In this document: one piece after another, positions 19,182 through 30,555 of the stretch
How positions within the stretch are numbered: position 1 is the stretch's first letter
Layout: each line of letters starts with the position of its first letter
NCBI GenBank assembly: GCA_905182065.1
Contig: CAJIZN010000001.1
Span: forward strand, 62,001 to 126,000
Reading direction: 5' to 3'
Length of the DNA: 64,000 bases
From: Candidatus Marisimplicoccus framensis
GTDB taxonomy: Bacteria > Bacteroidota > Bacteroidia > Flavobacteriales > Flavobacteriaceae
Translations under genes and position numbers: made by a program
Notes under the pieces: model-generated
The model's database searches: none
What the model was told of the DNA's origin: nothing
Seen by the model: the letters and a program-made list of their open reading frames with translations, nothing else

Positions 19182-22100
19182 TTAATAATTTAGCTCTTCC
19201 TCTTCTTTATTAATTAGCAGACTATTATATTCATCTTTAGGTCCAACAATTATATCCTCGTAGTTTCTCATTCCAGTACCAGCTGGTATTTTGTGACCTA
19301 CAATAACATTTTCTTTTAGACCTTCAAGCATATCATTTTTACCATTAACTGCTGCTTCATTTAAAACCTTTGTGGTTTCTTGGAATGAGGCTGCTGAAAT
19401 AAATGATTTAGTTTGAAGAGATGCTCTAGTGATACCTTGTAATTGAGTTGAAGCAGTTGCTGACTTTGCATCTCTAGCCTCAACCAATTTCTTATCATCT
19501 CTTTTAAGAATTGAATTTTCATCTCTAAGGTTCCTAGCTGAAACAAGTTGTCCAACTTTTAGATTTTCACTGTCACCAGCTTCTTCAATAACCTTTTTAC
19601 CGTATAACTTATCATTTTCAGAAATAAATTCATCTTTATAAGTCAATTGGTCTTCTAAGAATAATGTATCTCCTGGATCAATTATTTTAACCTTTCTCAT
19701 CATCTGCCTTACAACTACCTCAAAGTGTTTATCGTTAATTTTCACACCCTGGAGTCTATAGACCTCTTGAACTTCATTGACAAGATACTGTTGAACAGCT
19801 GAAGGACCTTTAATATTTAGAATATCGTTAGGAGTAATTGAACCATCCGATAAAGGCATACCTGCTTTAATAAAATCATTTTCTTGAACAAGAATTTGAT
19901 TAGAAAGCTTCACTAGATACTTTTTAATATCTCCAAACTTTGATTCAACAATGATTTCTCTATTTCCTCTTTTAATTTTACCAAATGAAACTACTCCGTC
20001 AATTTCTGACACAACAGCAGGATTTGAAGGGTTTCTAGCTTCAAATAGTTCTGTAACTCGAGGTAAACCTCCTGTTATATCACCTGACTTGGCAGATTTT
20101 CTTGGAATTTTAACTAAAATCTTACCTTTCTCTATTGATTCATCTTCATCTACCATGATGTGTGCACCTACAGGTAGGTTATAAGATCTAAGTGTAACGC
20201 CTTTTTTATCTTGAATTAATAGTGTTGGAATTAGTTTTTTATCTCTAGAATCAGTTATAACTTTTTCTTTAAATCCAGTTTGTTCATCAATTTCAACTTG
20301 AAAAGTTTTACCAACTTCAATGTTTTCATAAACTATTTTTCCTGAAAATTCAGAAACAATTACACCGTTAAAAGGATCCCATTGACAAATAATATCTCCT
20401 TTAGATAGTTTCTGACCATTTTTAATATTAAGATATGATCCATAAGGGATATTTTTAGTACTTAAAACATTTTTAGTTTTTGAGTCTAAAATCTTAATCT
20501 CAGAAGTACGTGAAATAACAATATTTGAGGATTTTCCTTCTGTATCTTTTGCTTTCACAACTTTTAAGTCTTCAATTTCAGCAATACCGTCAAATCTAGT
20601 TACTAAAGAGTTTTCTTCAGAAATATTACCTGCAACTCCTCCAACATGGAATGTTCTAAGAGTTAACTGAGTACCTGGCTCACCTATTGATTGAGCAGCT
20701 ACTACTCCTACTGCTTCACCAATCTGAACTGGTTTTCCAGTTGCAAGATTTCTACCATAACAACTAGAACAGATTCCTCTTTTAGTTTCACAAGTTAAAG
20801 CTGATCTAACATCAACAGAAGTAATTAGAGTATTTTCTATTTTTGCTGTAGCATTTTCATCTATTAGTTTTCCACCCTCAATTAGAACTTCGTTAGTAGA
20901 AGGATCTATTACATCATTAAGAGCAGTTCTACCTAAGATTCTTTCACCTAAAGTCTCTACAACTTCTTCATTCTTTTTAAGTGCATTCACTTCAATTCCT
21001 CTAAGTGTTCCACAATCAAATTCATTAACTATTACATCTTGAGAAACATCTACAAGTCTTCTAGTCAAGTATCCTGCATCTGCTGTTTTCAAAGCAGTAT
21101 CAGCTAGACCTTTTCTAGCACCGTGAGTAGAAATAAAATATTCTAAAATTGATAAACCTTCCTTAAAGTTAGATAAGATAGGGTTCTCAATAATCTCACC
21201 TCCACCTACATTAGACTTTTTAGGTTTTGCCATAAGACCTCTCATTCCAGTTAACTGTCTGATCTGTTCCTTAGAACCTCTAGCACCTGAATCAAGCATC
21301 ATATAAACAGAATTAAACCCTTGTTGATCCTCACTAATCTGTTTCATTGCAAGTTCAGTAAGAGTAGCATTTGCTGAAGTCCATACATCAATTACTTGAT
21401 TATACCTTTCATTATTTGTAATTAGACCCATGTTATAGTTTCCTATAATTCCATCTACCTGATTATTTGCATCGTCAATAAGACTGTTGCTTCTGTTCTG
21501 GAATAATAATATCACCTAAACTAAAAGACAAACCACCTTTAAAGGCAAACGAATATCCAAGATCTTTTATTTCATCAAGAAATTCAGCAGTTTCAGGTAC
21601 ACTAGTTACATGAAGTATTTGTCCAATAATTTCTCTTAAGTTCTTCTTTGTAAGAACTTCATTAAAGAAGCCAGCCTTTTCAGGAACCACTTCATTGAAG
21701 AATACTCTTCCAGGCGTAGTCTCTATTATTTTATATGAATCATCAGATTCAGGTGTTTTAATTCTACATTTAACTATTGCATTTAAATCAACTATTTTCT
21801 CATTATAAGCCATATTAACTTCTTCTGGAGAATAAAAAGTTAACCCTTCACCTTTTAATTTAAGTGAGTCCGTAGACTTTCTTGATTTAGTCATGTAGTA
21901 CAAACCTAGAACCATATCTTGAGATGGAACAGTAATAGGAGATCCATTAGCTGGGTTTAAAATATTATGCGAACCCAACATCAACAGCTGAGCCTCAAGA
22001 ATTGCTTCTGGACCTAGAGGAAGGTGGACCGCCATTTGATCACCATCAAAGTCAGCATTAAATGCAGTACATGTTAAAGGATGAAGCTGAATAGCTTTCC

Positions 22101-23481
22101 CTTCAATAAGTTTTGGTTGAAATGCTTGGATACCTAACCTGTGAAGTGTTGGAGCTCTATTTAGCATAACAGGATGTCCTTTTAAAACATTCTCTAATAT
22201 ATCCCAAACAACAGGTTCTCTTCTGTCAATAATTTTTTTAGCAGACTTAACAGTTTTAACAATACCTCTTTCAATAAGTTTTCTAATGATAAAGGGTTTA
22301 TATAATTCTGCAGCCATATCTTTTGGAATACCACATTCATATAATTTTAGTTCTGGACCAACTACTATAACTGATCTAGCAGAATAATCTACTCTTTTTC
22401 CAAGAAGATTCTGTCTAAAACGACCTTGCTTACCTTTAAGCGAATCTGATAACGATTTTAAAGGTCTGTTAGATTCTGTTTTAACTGCAGATGATTTTCT
22501 TGTATTATCAAATAACGAGTCAACAGATTCTTGAAGCATCCTTTTTTCATTTCTTAAAATAACTTCAGGTGCTTTGATTTCAACTAACCTTTTAAGTCTA
22601 TTATTTCTTATAATTACCCTTCTATATAAATCATTAAGGTCTGAAGTAGCAAATCTACCTCCATCTAAGGGAACAAGTGGTCTTAATTCTGGAGGTATAA
22701 CTGGAATAACCTTAACTACCATCCATTCAGGAAGGTTTTCTTTTCTTTCATTTCCATCTTTAAAAGATTCTACAACCTGTAGTCTTTTAAGTGCCTCTGT
22801 TTTTCTTTGTTTAGAAGTCTCATTATTTGCTTTATGCCTTAATTCATAAGAAAGTTCTTCAAGATCAATTCTTGAAAGTAGTTCAATCAAACATTCAGCT
22901 CCCATCTTAGCAATAAACTTTTTATCATCTGAATCATCTAAAAATTGATTATCTGCTGGAAGAGTTTCCATTATTGTAAGGTATTCTTCCTCTGTAAGGA
23001 AATCCATTTTATTTACAGGTTCACCTTCAGCATTTTTTGCTTCTCCTGGCTGAATAACAACATATCTCTCATAATATATTATCATATCAAGTTTCTTAGA
23101 TGGAAGTCCTAAAAGATATCCTATCTTATTAGGTAAGGATTTAAAATACCATATATGAGCAACTGGTACTACTAAGTTAATATGACCAACTCTATCTCTT
23201 CTAACTTTCTTTTCAGTCACCTCAACACCACACCTATCACAAACTATACCCTTATATCTTATTCTCTTGTATTTACCACATGCACATTCATAATCTTTTA
23301 CAGGGCCAAAAATCCTTTCACAAAAGAGTCCATCTCTTTCAGGTTTATGAGTTCTATAATTAATAGTTTCTGGCTTGAGAACCTCTCCTCTTGAGTTACC
23401 AAGTATTACTTCAGGAGATGAAAGACCAATTGAAATAGTATTAAATTTCTTTTGCGTTACTAAATCGTTATTTTTTGCCAT
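19182..23481 (-). CDS. rpoC: DNA-directed RNA polymerase beta' subunit, one-base frameshift
   Basis: The reconstructed product is ~1432 residues, the usual Bacteroidota length. The N-terminal piece (668 aa from 23481) has the zinc ribbon [20 protein letters not shown] and the catalytic [12 protein letters not shown]. The C-terminal piece (19182-21515) has [17 protein letters not shown], the second Cys cluster ([13 protein letters not shown]), [20 protein letters not shown] and the trigger-loop region. Frame one ends [13 protein letters not shown]-stop; the other frame gives [16 protein letters not shown], the true continuation. One extra base lies near 21484-21490. As rpoC is essential, a sequence error is the likeliest explanation. 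Confidence 0.96.
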
Positions 23482-23494
23482 TTTATTTTTTAAT

Positions 23495-26400
23495 TTATTT
23501 TTCTTCTAATCGAATATCTAAACCAAGACCTTTTAATTCATGCATTAATACATTGAATGACTCTGGAAGACCAGCTTCAGGAAGGTTTTCACCTTTAACA
23601 ATAGCTTCATAAGCTTTAGCTCTACCTATTACATCATCAGATTTAATAGTTAGAATTTCTTGTAGTGCAGCTGAAGCTCCATATGCTTCAAGAGCCCAGA
23701 CTTCCATTTCCCCAAACCTTTGACCACCAAATTGTGCTTTACCACCAAGTGGTTGTTGAGTAATTAAACTATATGGACCAATAGATCTTGAATGCATTTT
23801 ATCATCAACCATGTGACCAAGTTTTAACATGTAGATTACACCAACCGTGGCTGCCTGATCAAATTTTTCTCCGGTTCCTCCATCATAAAGGTAAGTATGA
23901 CCAAATCTAGGCACACCTGCTTCATCGGTAAGTTGGTTGATTTCATCTAATGTAGCTCCATCGAAAATTGGTGTAGAAAATTTTCTACCAAGCTGTTCAC
24001 CCGCCCAACCTAACACAGTTTCATATATTTGACCTATATTCATTCTAGAGGGAACACCCAAAGGATTCAAGACAATATCAACTGGAGTTCCATCCTCTAA
24101 GAAAGGCATATCTTCTTGCCTTACAATCCTGGCAACAATTCCTTTATTACCATGTCTACCTGCCATTTTATCACCTACCTTAAGTTTTCTCTTTTTTGCA
24201 ATATATACTTTAGCAAGCTTTTTTATTCCAGGAGGTAGTTCATCACCAACACTAATTGTAAATTTCTCTCTTCTTAGAGAACCTTGAATATCATTTTCAT
24301 GTATTCTATAGTTATGAAGAAGTGTTGAGACTATTGCATTTAAATCATCAGACGTAGTCCAAACTCCCTTTGTAAGATGAGTGTAATCCTCAACATTTGA
24401 CAGCATCTTGTTTGAAAACTTTTTTCCTTTAACTAATACTTCATCTCCTAAATCGTTAAATACTCCTTGACAAGTTTTTCCATTAATTACAGATGCAAGT
24501 TTATCAACTAACTTTAATCTATGATCTTCAAGAATCTTCTCATACTTTGTTTGAAGTAATTCTAGATCAACTTTATCTTGAGTTCTTGTTCTCTTATCTT
24601 TAAGAGATCTTACAAATAATTTTTTATCTATAACGATTCCATTAAGAGATGGAGGCGCTTTTAATGAAGCATCTTTAACATCACCTGCCTTATCACCAAA
24701 AATTGCTCTAAGTAATTTCTCTTCTGGTGTAGGATCAGACTCTCCCTTTGGAGTAATTTTACCAATAAGAATATCACCTGCTGTAACATCAGCACCAACT
24801 CTTATCATACCGTTTTCATCTAACTCACTAGTTGCTTCCTCACTTACATTAGGAATATCATCAGTAAGCTCTTCTGTTCCAAGTTTAGTATCTCTTACAT
24901 CTAATGAATATTCATCAATGTGGATTGAAGTAAAAATATCTTCTCTCACAACTTTTTCTGAGATTACAATTGCATCCTCAAAATTATAACCTTTCCAAGG
25001 CATAAATGCTACCTTAAGATTTCTTCCAAGTGCTAATTCACCTTTTTGAGTGGCATAACCCTCACATAGAACCTGTCCTTTGGAAACCTGATCGCCTTTG
25101 TTAACGATAGGTTTCAAGTTTATACATGAACCTTGGTTAGTTTTTTGAAATTTAATAAGATCATAAACTTTAGTATCATCTTCAAAGCTCAATAATTTCT
25201 CTTCAACAGATAATTTATACTTAATAACAATTTTATTTGCATCAACGTAATCAACTACTCCATCTCTTTCAGCATTAATTAATACTCTAGAGTCAGACGC
25301 AACAGCCTTCTCTAAACCAGTTCCAACAATTGGAGATTGAGGCTTTAGAAGAGGAACAGCTTGACGCATCATATTAGATCCCATTAAAGCACGGTTAGCA
25401 TCGTCATGTTCTAGAAATGGAATTAAAGAAGCTGAAATAGATGCAATTTGATTAGGAGCTACATCTGTGTAATTTATTTTATCAGGAGTAACAACAGGAA
25501 AATCTGCTTGATCTCTAGCAATTACCTTTTCAGCCTTAATTTTACCAGAACTATCATGATCTATATTAGCCTGAGCAATTAGATTATTTTCTTCTTCCTC
25601 AGCAGACAAATATGTTATATTCTTGAGATCTATCTTACCATTTTTTACTTGTCTATATGGAGTTTCAATAAAACCAAGACTATTAACTCTAGCATATACA
25701 GATAGAGAAGAAATAAGTCCAATATTTGGACCTTCAGGAGTTTCAATTGGACAGAGTCTTCCATAATGTGTATAATGAACATCTCTTACCTCAAACCCTG
25801 CTCTTTCTCTTGATAAACCTCCTGGCCCTAATGCAGATAAACGTCTTTTATGAGTAATCTCAGCTAAGGGATTTGTCTGATCCATAAACTGTGAAAGTTG
25901 ATTTGTACCAAAGAAAGTATTAATTACAGACGATAAAGTTTTAGCATTAATTAAGTCAATAGGAGTAAATACTTCATTATCACGAACATTCATTCTCTCC
26001 CTTATTGTTCTTGCCATTCTAGCAAGACCAACTCCAAATTGAGATGATAATTGTTCTCCTACAGTTCTTACTCTTCTGTTTGATAAATGATCAATATCAT
26101 CAATTTCTGCTTTTGAGTTTATTAACTCAATTAGATATTTTATTATTGTAGTTATGTCAAGTCTTGTAAGAGTTCTTTCCTCCATATCAACATCAAGATT
26201 TAACTTCTTATTCATTCTATATCTACCGACTTCTCCAAGATTATATCTTTGATCAGAAAAGAATAATTTGTCTATTATACCTCTAGCAGTCTCTTCATCT
26301 GGTGGCTCTGCATTTCTTAGTTGTCTATATATATATTCTACAGCTTCTTTTTCAGTATTAGTTTGGTCTTTTTGAAGTGTATTGTATATAATTGCATAAT

Positions 26401-27304
26401 CTGAGTTTTGAGCATCTTCCTTATGAATCAAAATTGTCTTAACATCAGCATCAAGGATCTGTTCAACATGATCTTTTTCTATAACTGTATCTCTATCAAT
26501 TATAATTTCATTTCTTTCAATTGAAATTACTTCTCCTGTATCTTCATCAACAAAATCTTCATGCCATGTTCTTAGAACTCTAGCAGCTAATTTTCTGTTA
26601 ATTGCTTTCTTAAGTCCAGCTTTAGTAACTTTAATTTCTTCAGCTAAATCAAAAATCTCAAGTATTTCTTTGTCTCCTGCATAACCAATTGCTCTAAACA
26701 AAGTAGTAACAGGTAGCTTTTTCTTTCTATCAATATAAGCATACATTACATTATTAATATCAGTAGCAAATTCAATCCATGACCCTTTAAAAGGAATTAC
26801 TCTAGCAGAGTAAAGCTTTGTTCCATTGGCATGAAAAGATTGACCAAAAAATACACCAGGAGATCTGTGTAGTTGAGAAACAACCACTCTCTCAGCACCA
26901 TTAATAATAAAAGTACCACTTGGAGTCATATATGGAATAGAACCTAAGAAAACATCTTGAACTATTGTTTCGAAATCCTCATGTTCTGCATCTGTACAAT
27001 AAAGCTTTAATCTTGCTTTAAGAGGAACAGAATAACTTAAACCTCTTTGAATACACTCTGTCATTGAATACCTTGGTGGATCAACGAAATAGTCTAAAAA
27101 CTCTAATACAAACTGATTTCTAGCATCAGTTATAGGAAAGTTCTCTTTAAAAGTGTTAAATAAACCTTCTTCTACTCTCTCATCAGACTTAGTTTCGAGT
27201 TGGAAGAAATCTTGAAATGATTTTATTTGTATATCTAAAAAATCAGTTTCAACATTTACAGATTTACTATTAGAAAAATTTGTTCTCAATTTGTTATTAG
27301 TCAT
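23495..27304 (-). CDS. rpoB: DNA-directed RNA polymerase beta subunit
   Basis: 1269 residues, uninterrupted. The rifampicin-binding region reads [45 protein letters not shown] (in part: [11 protein letters not shown]), with wild-type-like residues at the usual sites. [42 protein letters not shown] and the C-terminal [12 protein letters not shown] are all present. It is separated from rplL by 75 bases holding a strong hairpin, and from rpoC by 13 bases. Confidence 0.98.
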   Translation of the reverse strand: MTNNKLRTNFSNSKSVNVETDFLDIQIKSFQDFFQLETKSDERVEEGLFNTFKENFPITDARNQFVLEFLDYFVDPPRYSMTECIQRGLSYSVPLKARLKLYCTDAEHEDFETIVQDVFLGSIPYMTPSGTFIINGAERVVVSQLHRSPGVFFGQSFHANGTKLYSARVIPFKGSWIEFATDINNVMYAYIDRKKKLPVTTLFRAIGYAGDKEILEIFDLAEEIKVTKAGLKKAINRKLAARVLRTWHEDFVDEDTGEVISIERNEIIIDRDTVIEKDHVEQILDADVKTILIHKEDAQNSDYAIIYNTLQKDQTNTEKEAVEYIYRQLRNAEPPDEETARGIIDKLFFSDQRYNLGEVGRYRMNKKLNLDVDMEERTLTRLDITTIIKYLIELINSKAEIDDIDHLSNRRVRTVGEQLSSQFGVGLARMARTIRERMNVRDNEVFTPIDLINAKTLSSVINTFFGTNQLSQFMDQTNPLAEITHKRRLSALGPGGLSRERAGFEVRDVHYTHYGRLCPIETPEGPNIGLISSLSVYARVNSLGFIETPYRQVKNGKIDLKNITYLSAEEEENNLIAQANIDHDSSGKIKAEKVIARDQADFPVVTPDKINYTDVAPNQIASISASLIPFLEHDDANRALMGSNMMRQAVPLLKPQSPIVGTGLEKAVASDSRVLINAERDGVVDYVDANKIVIKYKLSVEEKLLSFEDDTKVYDLIKFQKTNQGSCINLKPIVNKGDQVSKGQVLCEGYATQKGELALGRNLKVAFMPWKGYNFEDAIVISEKVVREDIFTSIHIDEYSLDVRDTKLGTEELTDDIPNVSEEATSELDENGMIRVGADVTAGDILIGKITPKGESDPTPEEKLLRAIFGDKAGDVKDASLKAPPSLNGIVIDKKLFVRSLKDKRTRTQDKVDLELLQTKYEKILEDHRLKLVDKLASVINGKTCQGVFNDLGDEVLVKGKKFSNKMLSNVEDYTHLTKGVWTTSDDLNAIVSTLLHNYRIHENDIQGSLRREKFTISVGDELPPGIKKLAKVYIAKKRKLKVGDKMAGRHGNKGIVARIVRQEDMPFLEDGTPVDIVLNPLGVPSRMNIGQIYETVLGWAGEQLGRKFSTPIFDGATLDEINQLTDEAGVPRFGHTYLYDGGTGEKFDQAATVGVIYMLKLGHMVDDKMHSRSIGPYSLITQQPLGGKAQFGGQRFGEMEVWALEAYGASAALQEILTIKSDDVIGRAKAYEAIVKGENLPEAGLPESFNVLMHELKGLGLDIRLEEK

Positions 27305-27330
27305 ATTTTAGAGTTTAATTCAAACAAGCA

Positions 27331-27360
27331 TAGGCCTTTAGATATAATTCTAAAAGCCTA
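27331..27360 (-). promoter_or_regulatory. Strong hairpin between rplL and rpoB (attenuator or RNA-processing site)
   Basis: On either strand 12 bases (plus TAGGCCTTTAGA) pair with 12 bases (TCTAAAAGCCTA) around a six-base loop, with one G-U pair in the RNA. On the transcribed strand no U-run follows, so it is not a simple intrinsic terminator. In Escherichia coli the same gap holds an attenuator and an RNase III site that lower rpoBC expression relative to the ribosomal proteins. The position suggests the same role here, by inference. Confidence 0.7.
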
Positions 27361-27379
27361 AAAATGAAGTTATTTTAAC

Positions 27380-27760
27380 TTACTTAAGTTCAACCTCAGC
27401 TCCAGCTTCTTCAAGTGATTTCTTTAGTCCCTCAGCATCGTCTTTTGATACTGCTTCTTTAATTGAACTTGGAGTGTTATCAACTAGATCTTTAGCTTCT
27501 TTAAGCCCTAATCCAGTTAACTCCTTGACCAATTTAACTACTGCAAGTTTTGAGCCACCAGCTGCTTTTAAAACAACATCATATTCTGATTTTGCTTCAG
27601 CTGCGTCTTCTCCACCAGCACCAGGACCTGCTGATACCGCTACTGCTGCTGCTGCTGCAGGTTCGATACCATATTCATCTTTAAGAATATCAGCAAGTTC
27701 GTTAACTTCTTTAACTGTTAAACCAACTAACTGTTCTGCGACTTTATTTAGATCTGCCAT
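27380..27760 (-). CDS. rplL: 50S ribosomal protein L7/L12 (bL12)
   Basis: 126 residues: N-terminal dimerisation helix pair ([31 protein letters not shown]), Ala/Gly-rich hinge ([22 protein letters not shown], in part), and C-terminal factor-binding domain ([35 protein letters not shown], in part). It forms the stalk that recruits translation factors. The usual neighbour of rplJ. Confidence 0.97.
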   Translation of the reverse strand: MADLNKVAEQLVGLTVKEVNELADILKDEYGIEPAAAAAVAVSAGPGAGGEDAAEAKSEYDVVLKAAGGSKLAVVKLVKELTGLGLKEAKDLVDNTPSSIKEAVSKDDAEGLKKSLEEAGAEVELK

Positions 27761-27802
27761 TTTTAGAGTTTTTAATTATTAATTATTATTTCACTTAACT
27801 TT

Positions 27803-28509
27803 TTATTCAGATTCATCTTTAGATTCATCCTCAGAGGTTTGCTCCTCTGATTTATCAGTTTCCTCAGCCTTAGCTCCTCCTCCTCAGCCTTAACTTCCTC
27901 TGCAGCTGGTTCCTCAGCCTTAACTTCCTCTGCAGCTGGTTCCTCAGCCTTAACTTCCTCTGCAGCTGGTTCCTCAGCCTTAACTTCCTCTGCAGTTTTT
28001 TCACTTAATGTTTTCACAAGACCAGCTATTTTACCACTACTTGATTTAAGTGCAGAAATAACATTTTTAGCTGGTGACTGAAGAAGAGTAATAATTTCAC
28101 CAATTACTTCTTCTTTAGATTTTAAGTTGAATAATGCTTCTATATGCTCATCTCCAATATATATAGCCTCATCAACAAATGCTCCTTTTAAGATAGGTTT
28201 ATCTCCACCTTTTCTAAACTTTTTTATAACCTTAGCAGGACTATTACCAATTGTAGATAGCATGACAGCAGTATTACCCTTTAATAATTCTTTAAGCTCT
28301 CCAAAGTCATTTTCTGATTCGCTCATTGCTCTTTCAAGAAACGTATTCTTTACAACTGAAAGTTTAACATTAGAATTAAAACATTCTCTTCTAAGTTTAC
28401 TAGTTTGAACAGCATTAAGGCCTGCAATATCAGTCAAATAAATTGACTTATAATCAGCAAGTTGACCTTTCAACTCTTCTACAGCTTTTCCTTTTTCTTC
28501 TTTATTCAT
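27803..28509 (-). CDS. rplJ: 50S ribosomal protein L10 (uL10) with acidic repeat tail, one-base frameshift
   Basis: Residues 1-172 are ordinary L10 (MNKEEKGKAVEELKGQLADYKSIYLTDIAGLNA... in part; SNVKLSVVKNTFLERAM), the stalk base that binds L7/L12 dimers. A tail of repeated EVKAEEPAAE follows, not found in standard L10. The track ORF drifts into a basic, unlikely end (LRLRKLINQRSK). The other frame gives AKAEETDKSEEQTSEDE and stops at 27803 after ESKDESE, an acidic ending in keeping with the repeats. One base appears missing near 27871-27880 inside a GAG repeat. The corrected length is ~235 residues. Confidence 0.9.
27881..27995. repeat. In-frame 30-bp tandem repeats in rplJ tail
   Basis: Three full copies plus 25 bases of a fourth of a unit beginning TCCTCAGCCTTAACTTCCTC as read on the plus strand. 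A degraded unit (27861-27880) follows on the left where the frame is lost. The array encodes EVKAEEPAAE. The encoded peptide matches the DUF4295 tail but the codons differ (27/30-bp units there), so the two arrays are not a simple recent copy. Confidence 0.93.
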
Positions 28510-28517
28510 CTTAAATA

Positions 28518-29208
28518 TTATTCAAATTTTGATTCAATTGCAATACCAGGACTCATAGTACTTGACATTGAAATACTTTTAATATATATTCCTTTTGCTC
28601 CTGAAGGCTTAAGTTTAACAATAGTCTTAATAAGTTCATTTGCATTATCCATAATCTTGTCCGCAGTAAAAGATACTTTACCAACTGAGGCATGAATGAT
28701 ACCAGTTTTATCAACTTTAAAGTCAATTTTCCCACCTTTTATATCAGTAACAGCTTTTGCTATATCCATAGTTACAGTTCCAGTCTTTGGATTAGGCATC
28801 AAACCTCTTGGACCTAGGACCTTTCCTAGAGGACCTAATTTACCCATCACACTTGGCATAGTTACAATAACATCAACATCAACCCAACCTTTTTTAATTT
28901 TTTCAATATACTCGTCAAGACCAACTAAATCAGCTCCAGCTTTTTTTGCTTCATCTTCTTTATCAGGAGTAACTAATGCAAGTAATTTTAGTGATTTACC
29001 TGTACCATGAGGAAGAGATACTACACCTCTAACCATTTCATTAGCTTTTTTAGGATCGACACCTAATCTAACAGCTAAGGTCAACAGAAGAATCAAATTT
29101 TGTTGTCGTAATTTCTTTTACAAGAGATGAAGCCTCTTCTAAGGTATATGACTTATCTGAGTCTACTTTATCAATTGAAACTTTTCTATTTTTAGTTAGT
29201 TTTGTCAT
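28518..29208 (-). CDS. rplA: 50S ribosomal protein L1 (uL1), one-base frameshift near start
   Basis: The true start is the ATG at 29208, giving [20 protein letters not shown] and on to [11 protein letters not shown]. There the frame hits a stop (CTT AGC TGT TAG), while the other frame continues [27 protein letters not shown] to the end. Removing one base at about 29083 (GACCTTAGC to GACCTAGC) restores 229 residues, exactly the usual L1 length. The track shows only the second part with a false start. L1 forms the L1 stalk and usually represses its own rplK-rplA mRNA. Confidence 0.95.
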
Positions 29209-29210
29209 AA

Positions 29211-29654
29211 TTATTTTACTGGTGGAGTTCCCCCATTAACTTTAATACCCATTGATCTTGCAGTACCAGCTACCATTTTCATTGCAGATTCTACAGTGAA
29301 AGCGTTTAGGTCTACCATTTTGTCTTCTGCTATCTTTTTAACCTGATCCCATGAAACAGTAGCAACTTTCTCTCTATTGGGTTCTCCTGAACCTTTTTTA
29401 GCTTTAGTTGCCTCAAGTAACTGAATAGCTGCTGGAGGAGTTTTAATTATAAAATCAAAGCTTTTATCTTTAAAAACACTTACAACAACTGGCAGAATTT
29501 TTCCAGGTTTATCTTGACTCCTAGAATTGAACTGCTTACAAAATTCCATAATATTAACACCTGCAGCACCAAGAGCTGGTCCTACTGGAGGAGATGGATT
29601 AGCTGCACCACCCCTAATTTGTAATTTTAATACTTTATCTACTTCCTTTGCCAT
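29211..29654 (-). CDS. rplK: 50S ribosomal protein L11 (uL11)
   Basis: 147 residues. [36 protein letters not shown] (in part: [11 protein letters not shown]) is the L11 signature, followed by the rRNA-binding C-terminal domain ending [10 protein letters not shown]11 binds the GTPase-associated centre of 23S rRNA. It lies two bases after nusG and two before rplA. Confidence 0.98.
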   Translation of the reverse strand: MAKEVDKVLKLQIRGGAANPSPPVGPALGAAGVNIMEFCKQFNSRSQDKPGKILPVVVSVFKDKSFDFIIKTPPAAIQLLEATKAKKGSGEPNREKVATVSWDQVKKIAEDKMVDLNAFTVESAMKMVAGTARSMGIKVNGGTPPVK

Positions 29655-29656
29655 AA

Positions 29657-30208
29657 TTATATTTTTTCAACTTGCATGTAACTTAGTTCTAGCGGAGTTT
29701 TTCTACCAAAAATTTTAACCATTACATCCAATTTTCTTTTTTCTTCGTTGACATTATCAATTGTACCAGTAAATCCATTAAAAGGACCATCAATAACTTT
29801 AACATTTTCACCTATATTAAATGGAATGTTAACCTGTTCACCTGAGATAGCTAATTCATCAACTTTACCAAGCATTCTATTTACTTCTTTCTGTCTTAAC
29901 GGAATTGGTTCACCACCTTTAGTCTCTCCTAGAAAACCTAAAACATTAGAAACAGATTTGATTACATGTAGAATTTCACCAGAGATATCAGCTTTCAACA
30001 TTATATATCCAGGAAAGTATGTTTTTTCCTTAGAGATCTTTTTACCTTTTCTTATCTGAATAACTTTTTCGGTAGGTACAAGCATTTCTTCGATCTGTTT
30101 ATCAAGAGATACCCTAGAGACTTCATACATGATGTAGTCCTTTATCTTGACCTCTTGACCAGTCACGACTCTTATTACATACCATTTTTTTTCTGCGACT
30201 TCCACCAT
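29657..30208 (-). CDS. nusG: Transcription termination/antitermination protein NusG
   Basis: 183 residues: NGN domain ([20 protein letters not shown] at the start, [13 protein letters not shown] in the middle) and a C-terminal KOW domain ([30 protein letters not shown], in part). NusG binds RNA polymerase and couples it with ribosomes or Rho. Its ATG follows the secE stop directly. Confidence 0.97.
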   Translation of the reverse strand: MVEVAEKKWYVIRVVTGQEVKIKDYIMYEVSRVSLDKQIEEMLVPTEKVIQIRKGKKISKEKTYFPGYIMLKADISGEILHVIKSVSNVLGFLGETKGGEPIPLRQKEVNRMLGKVDELAISGEQVNIPFNIGENVKVIDGPFNGFTGTIDNVNEEKRKLDVMVKIFGRKTPLELSYMQVEKI

Positions 30209-30403
30209 CTATCCTATTAAATTGAAATAAAATTTAACTACTCTAGAGAGAATTGAATCAGCGCCCCATATAACTAAGGAGAAAATCACCGAAAAAACTA
30301 TCACCAAAGCAGATAGGTTTAACAATTCTGAACGGGGTGTCCACTTGACGTTATCCCTCAGCTCTGTTACAGATTCCTTAATAAAGTTAATAATCGACAT
30401 CAT
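30209..30403 (-). CDS. secE: Preprotein translocase subunit SecE
   Basis: 64 residues from the ATG at 30403: MMSIINFIKESVTELRDNVKWTPRSEL, then one transmembrane helix (LSALVIVFSVIFSLVIWGADSIL, in part). The short single-helix form is normal outside enterobacteria. The track's longer ORF runs back through tRNA-Trp and is wrong. SecE is an essential part of the SecYEG channel. Confidence 0.95.
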   Translation of the reverse strand: MMSIINFIKESVTELRDNVKWTPRSELLNLSALVIVFSVIFSLVIWGADSILSRVVKFYFNLIG

Positions 30404-30414
30404 ATTATTTTGTG

Positions 30415-30487
30415 CACGGGTTGAGAGACTCGAACTCCCGACACCTGGTTTTGGAGACCAGTGCTCTACCAACTGAGCTAAACCCGT
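30415..30487 (-). tRNA. tRNA-Trp (CCA anticodon)
   Basis: Minus strand reads ACGGGTT TA GCTC ... GAGC, anticodon arm CTGGT-CTCCAAA-ACCAG with anticodon CCA, T arm GGGAG-TTCGAGT-CTCTC and closing AACCCGT plus discriminator G, as expected for tRNA-Trp. No encoded CCA end. It sits between tuf and secE, the standard bacterial position. Confidence 0.97.
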
Positions 30488-30555
30488 TTATATTTTACAC
30501 AAAAGGTATCATGCTTTATGCAGGACACCCTTAGAGTTAATTAAACTTTGTTTTA

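Noticed and set aside
21475-21515. Programmed ribosomal frameshift in rpoC
   Set aside because: No slippery heptamer or following pseudoknot seen, and similar breaks occur in many unrelated genes, which points to sequence errors.
23182-23394. Plus-strand ORFs inside rpoB/rpoC and the ribosomal genes (several)
   Set aside because: They are antisense shadows of highly conserved genes with no protein-like features.
6401-27995. Tandem repeats at 6.4 and 27.9 kb as CRISPR-like arrays
   Set aside because: Units are head to tail without spacers and lie in frame inside genes; no cas genes.
30404-30472. N-terminal extension of the secE ORF
   Set aside because: It reads into tRNA-Trp; the ATG at 30403 gives a normal SecE.
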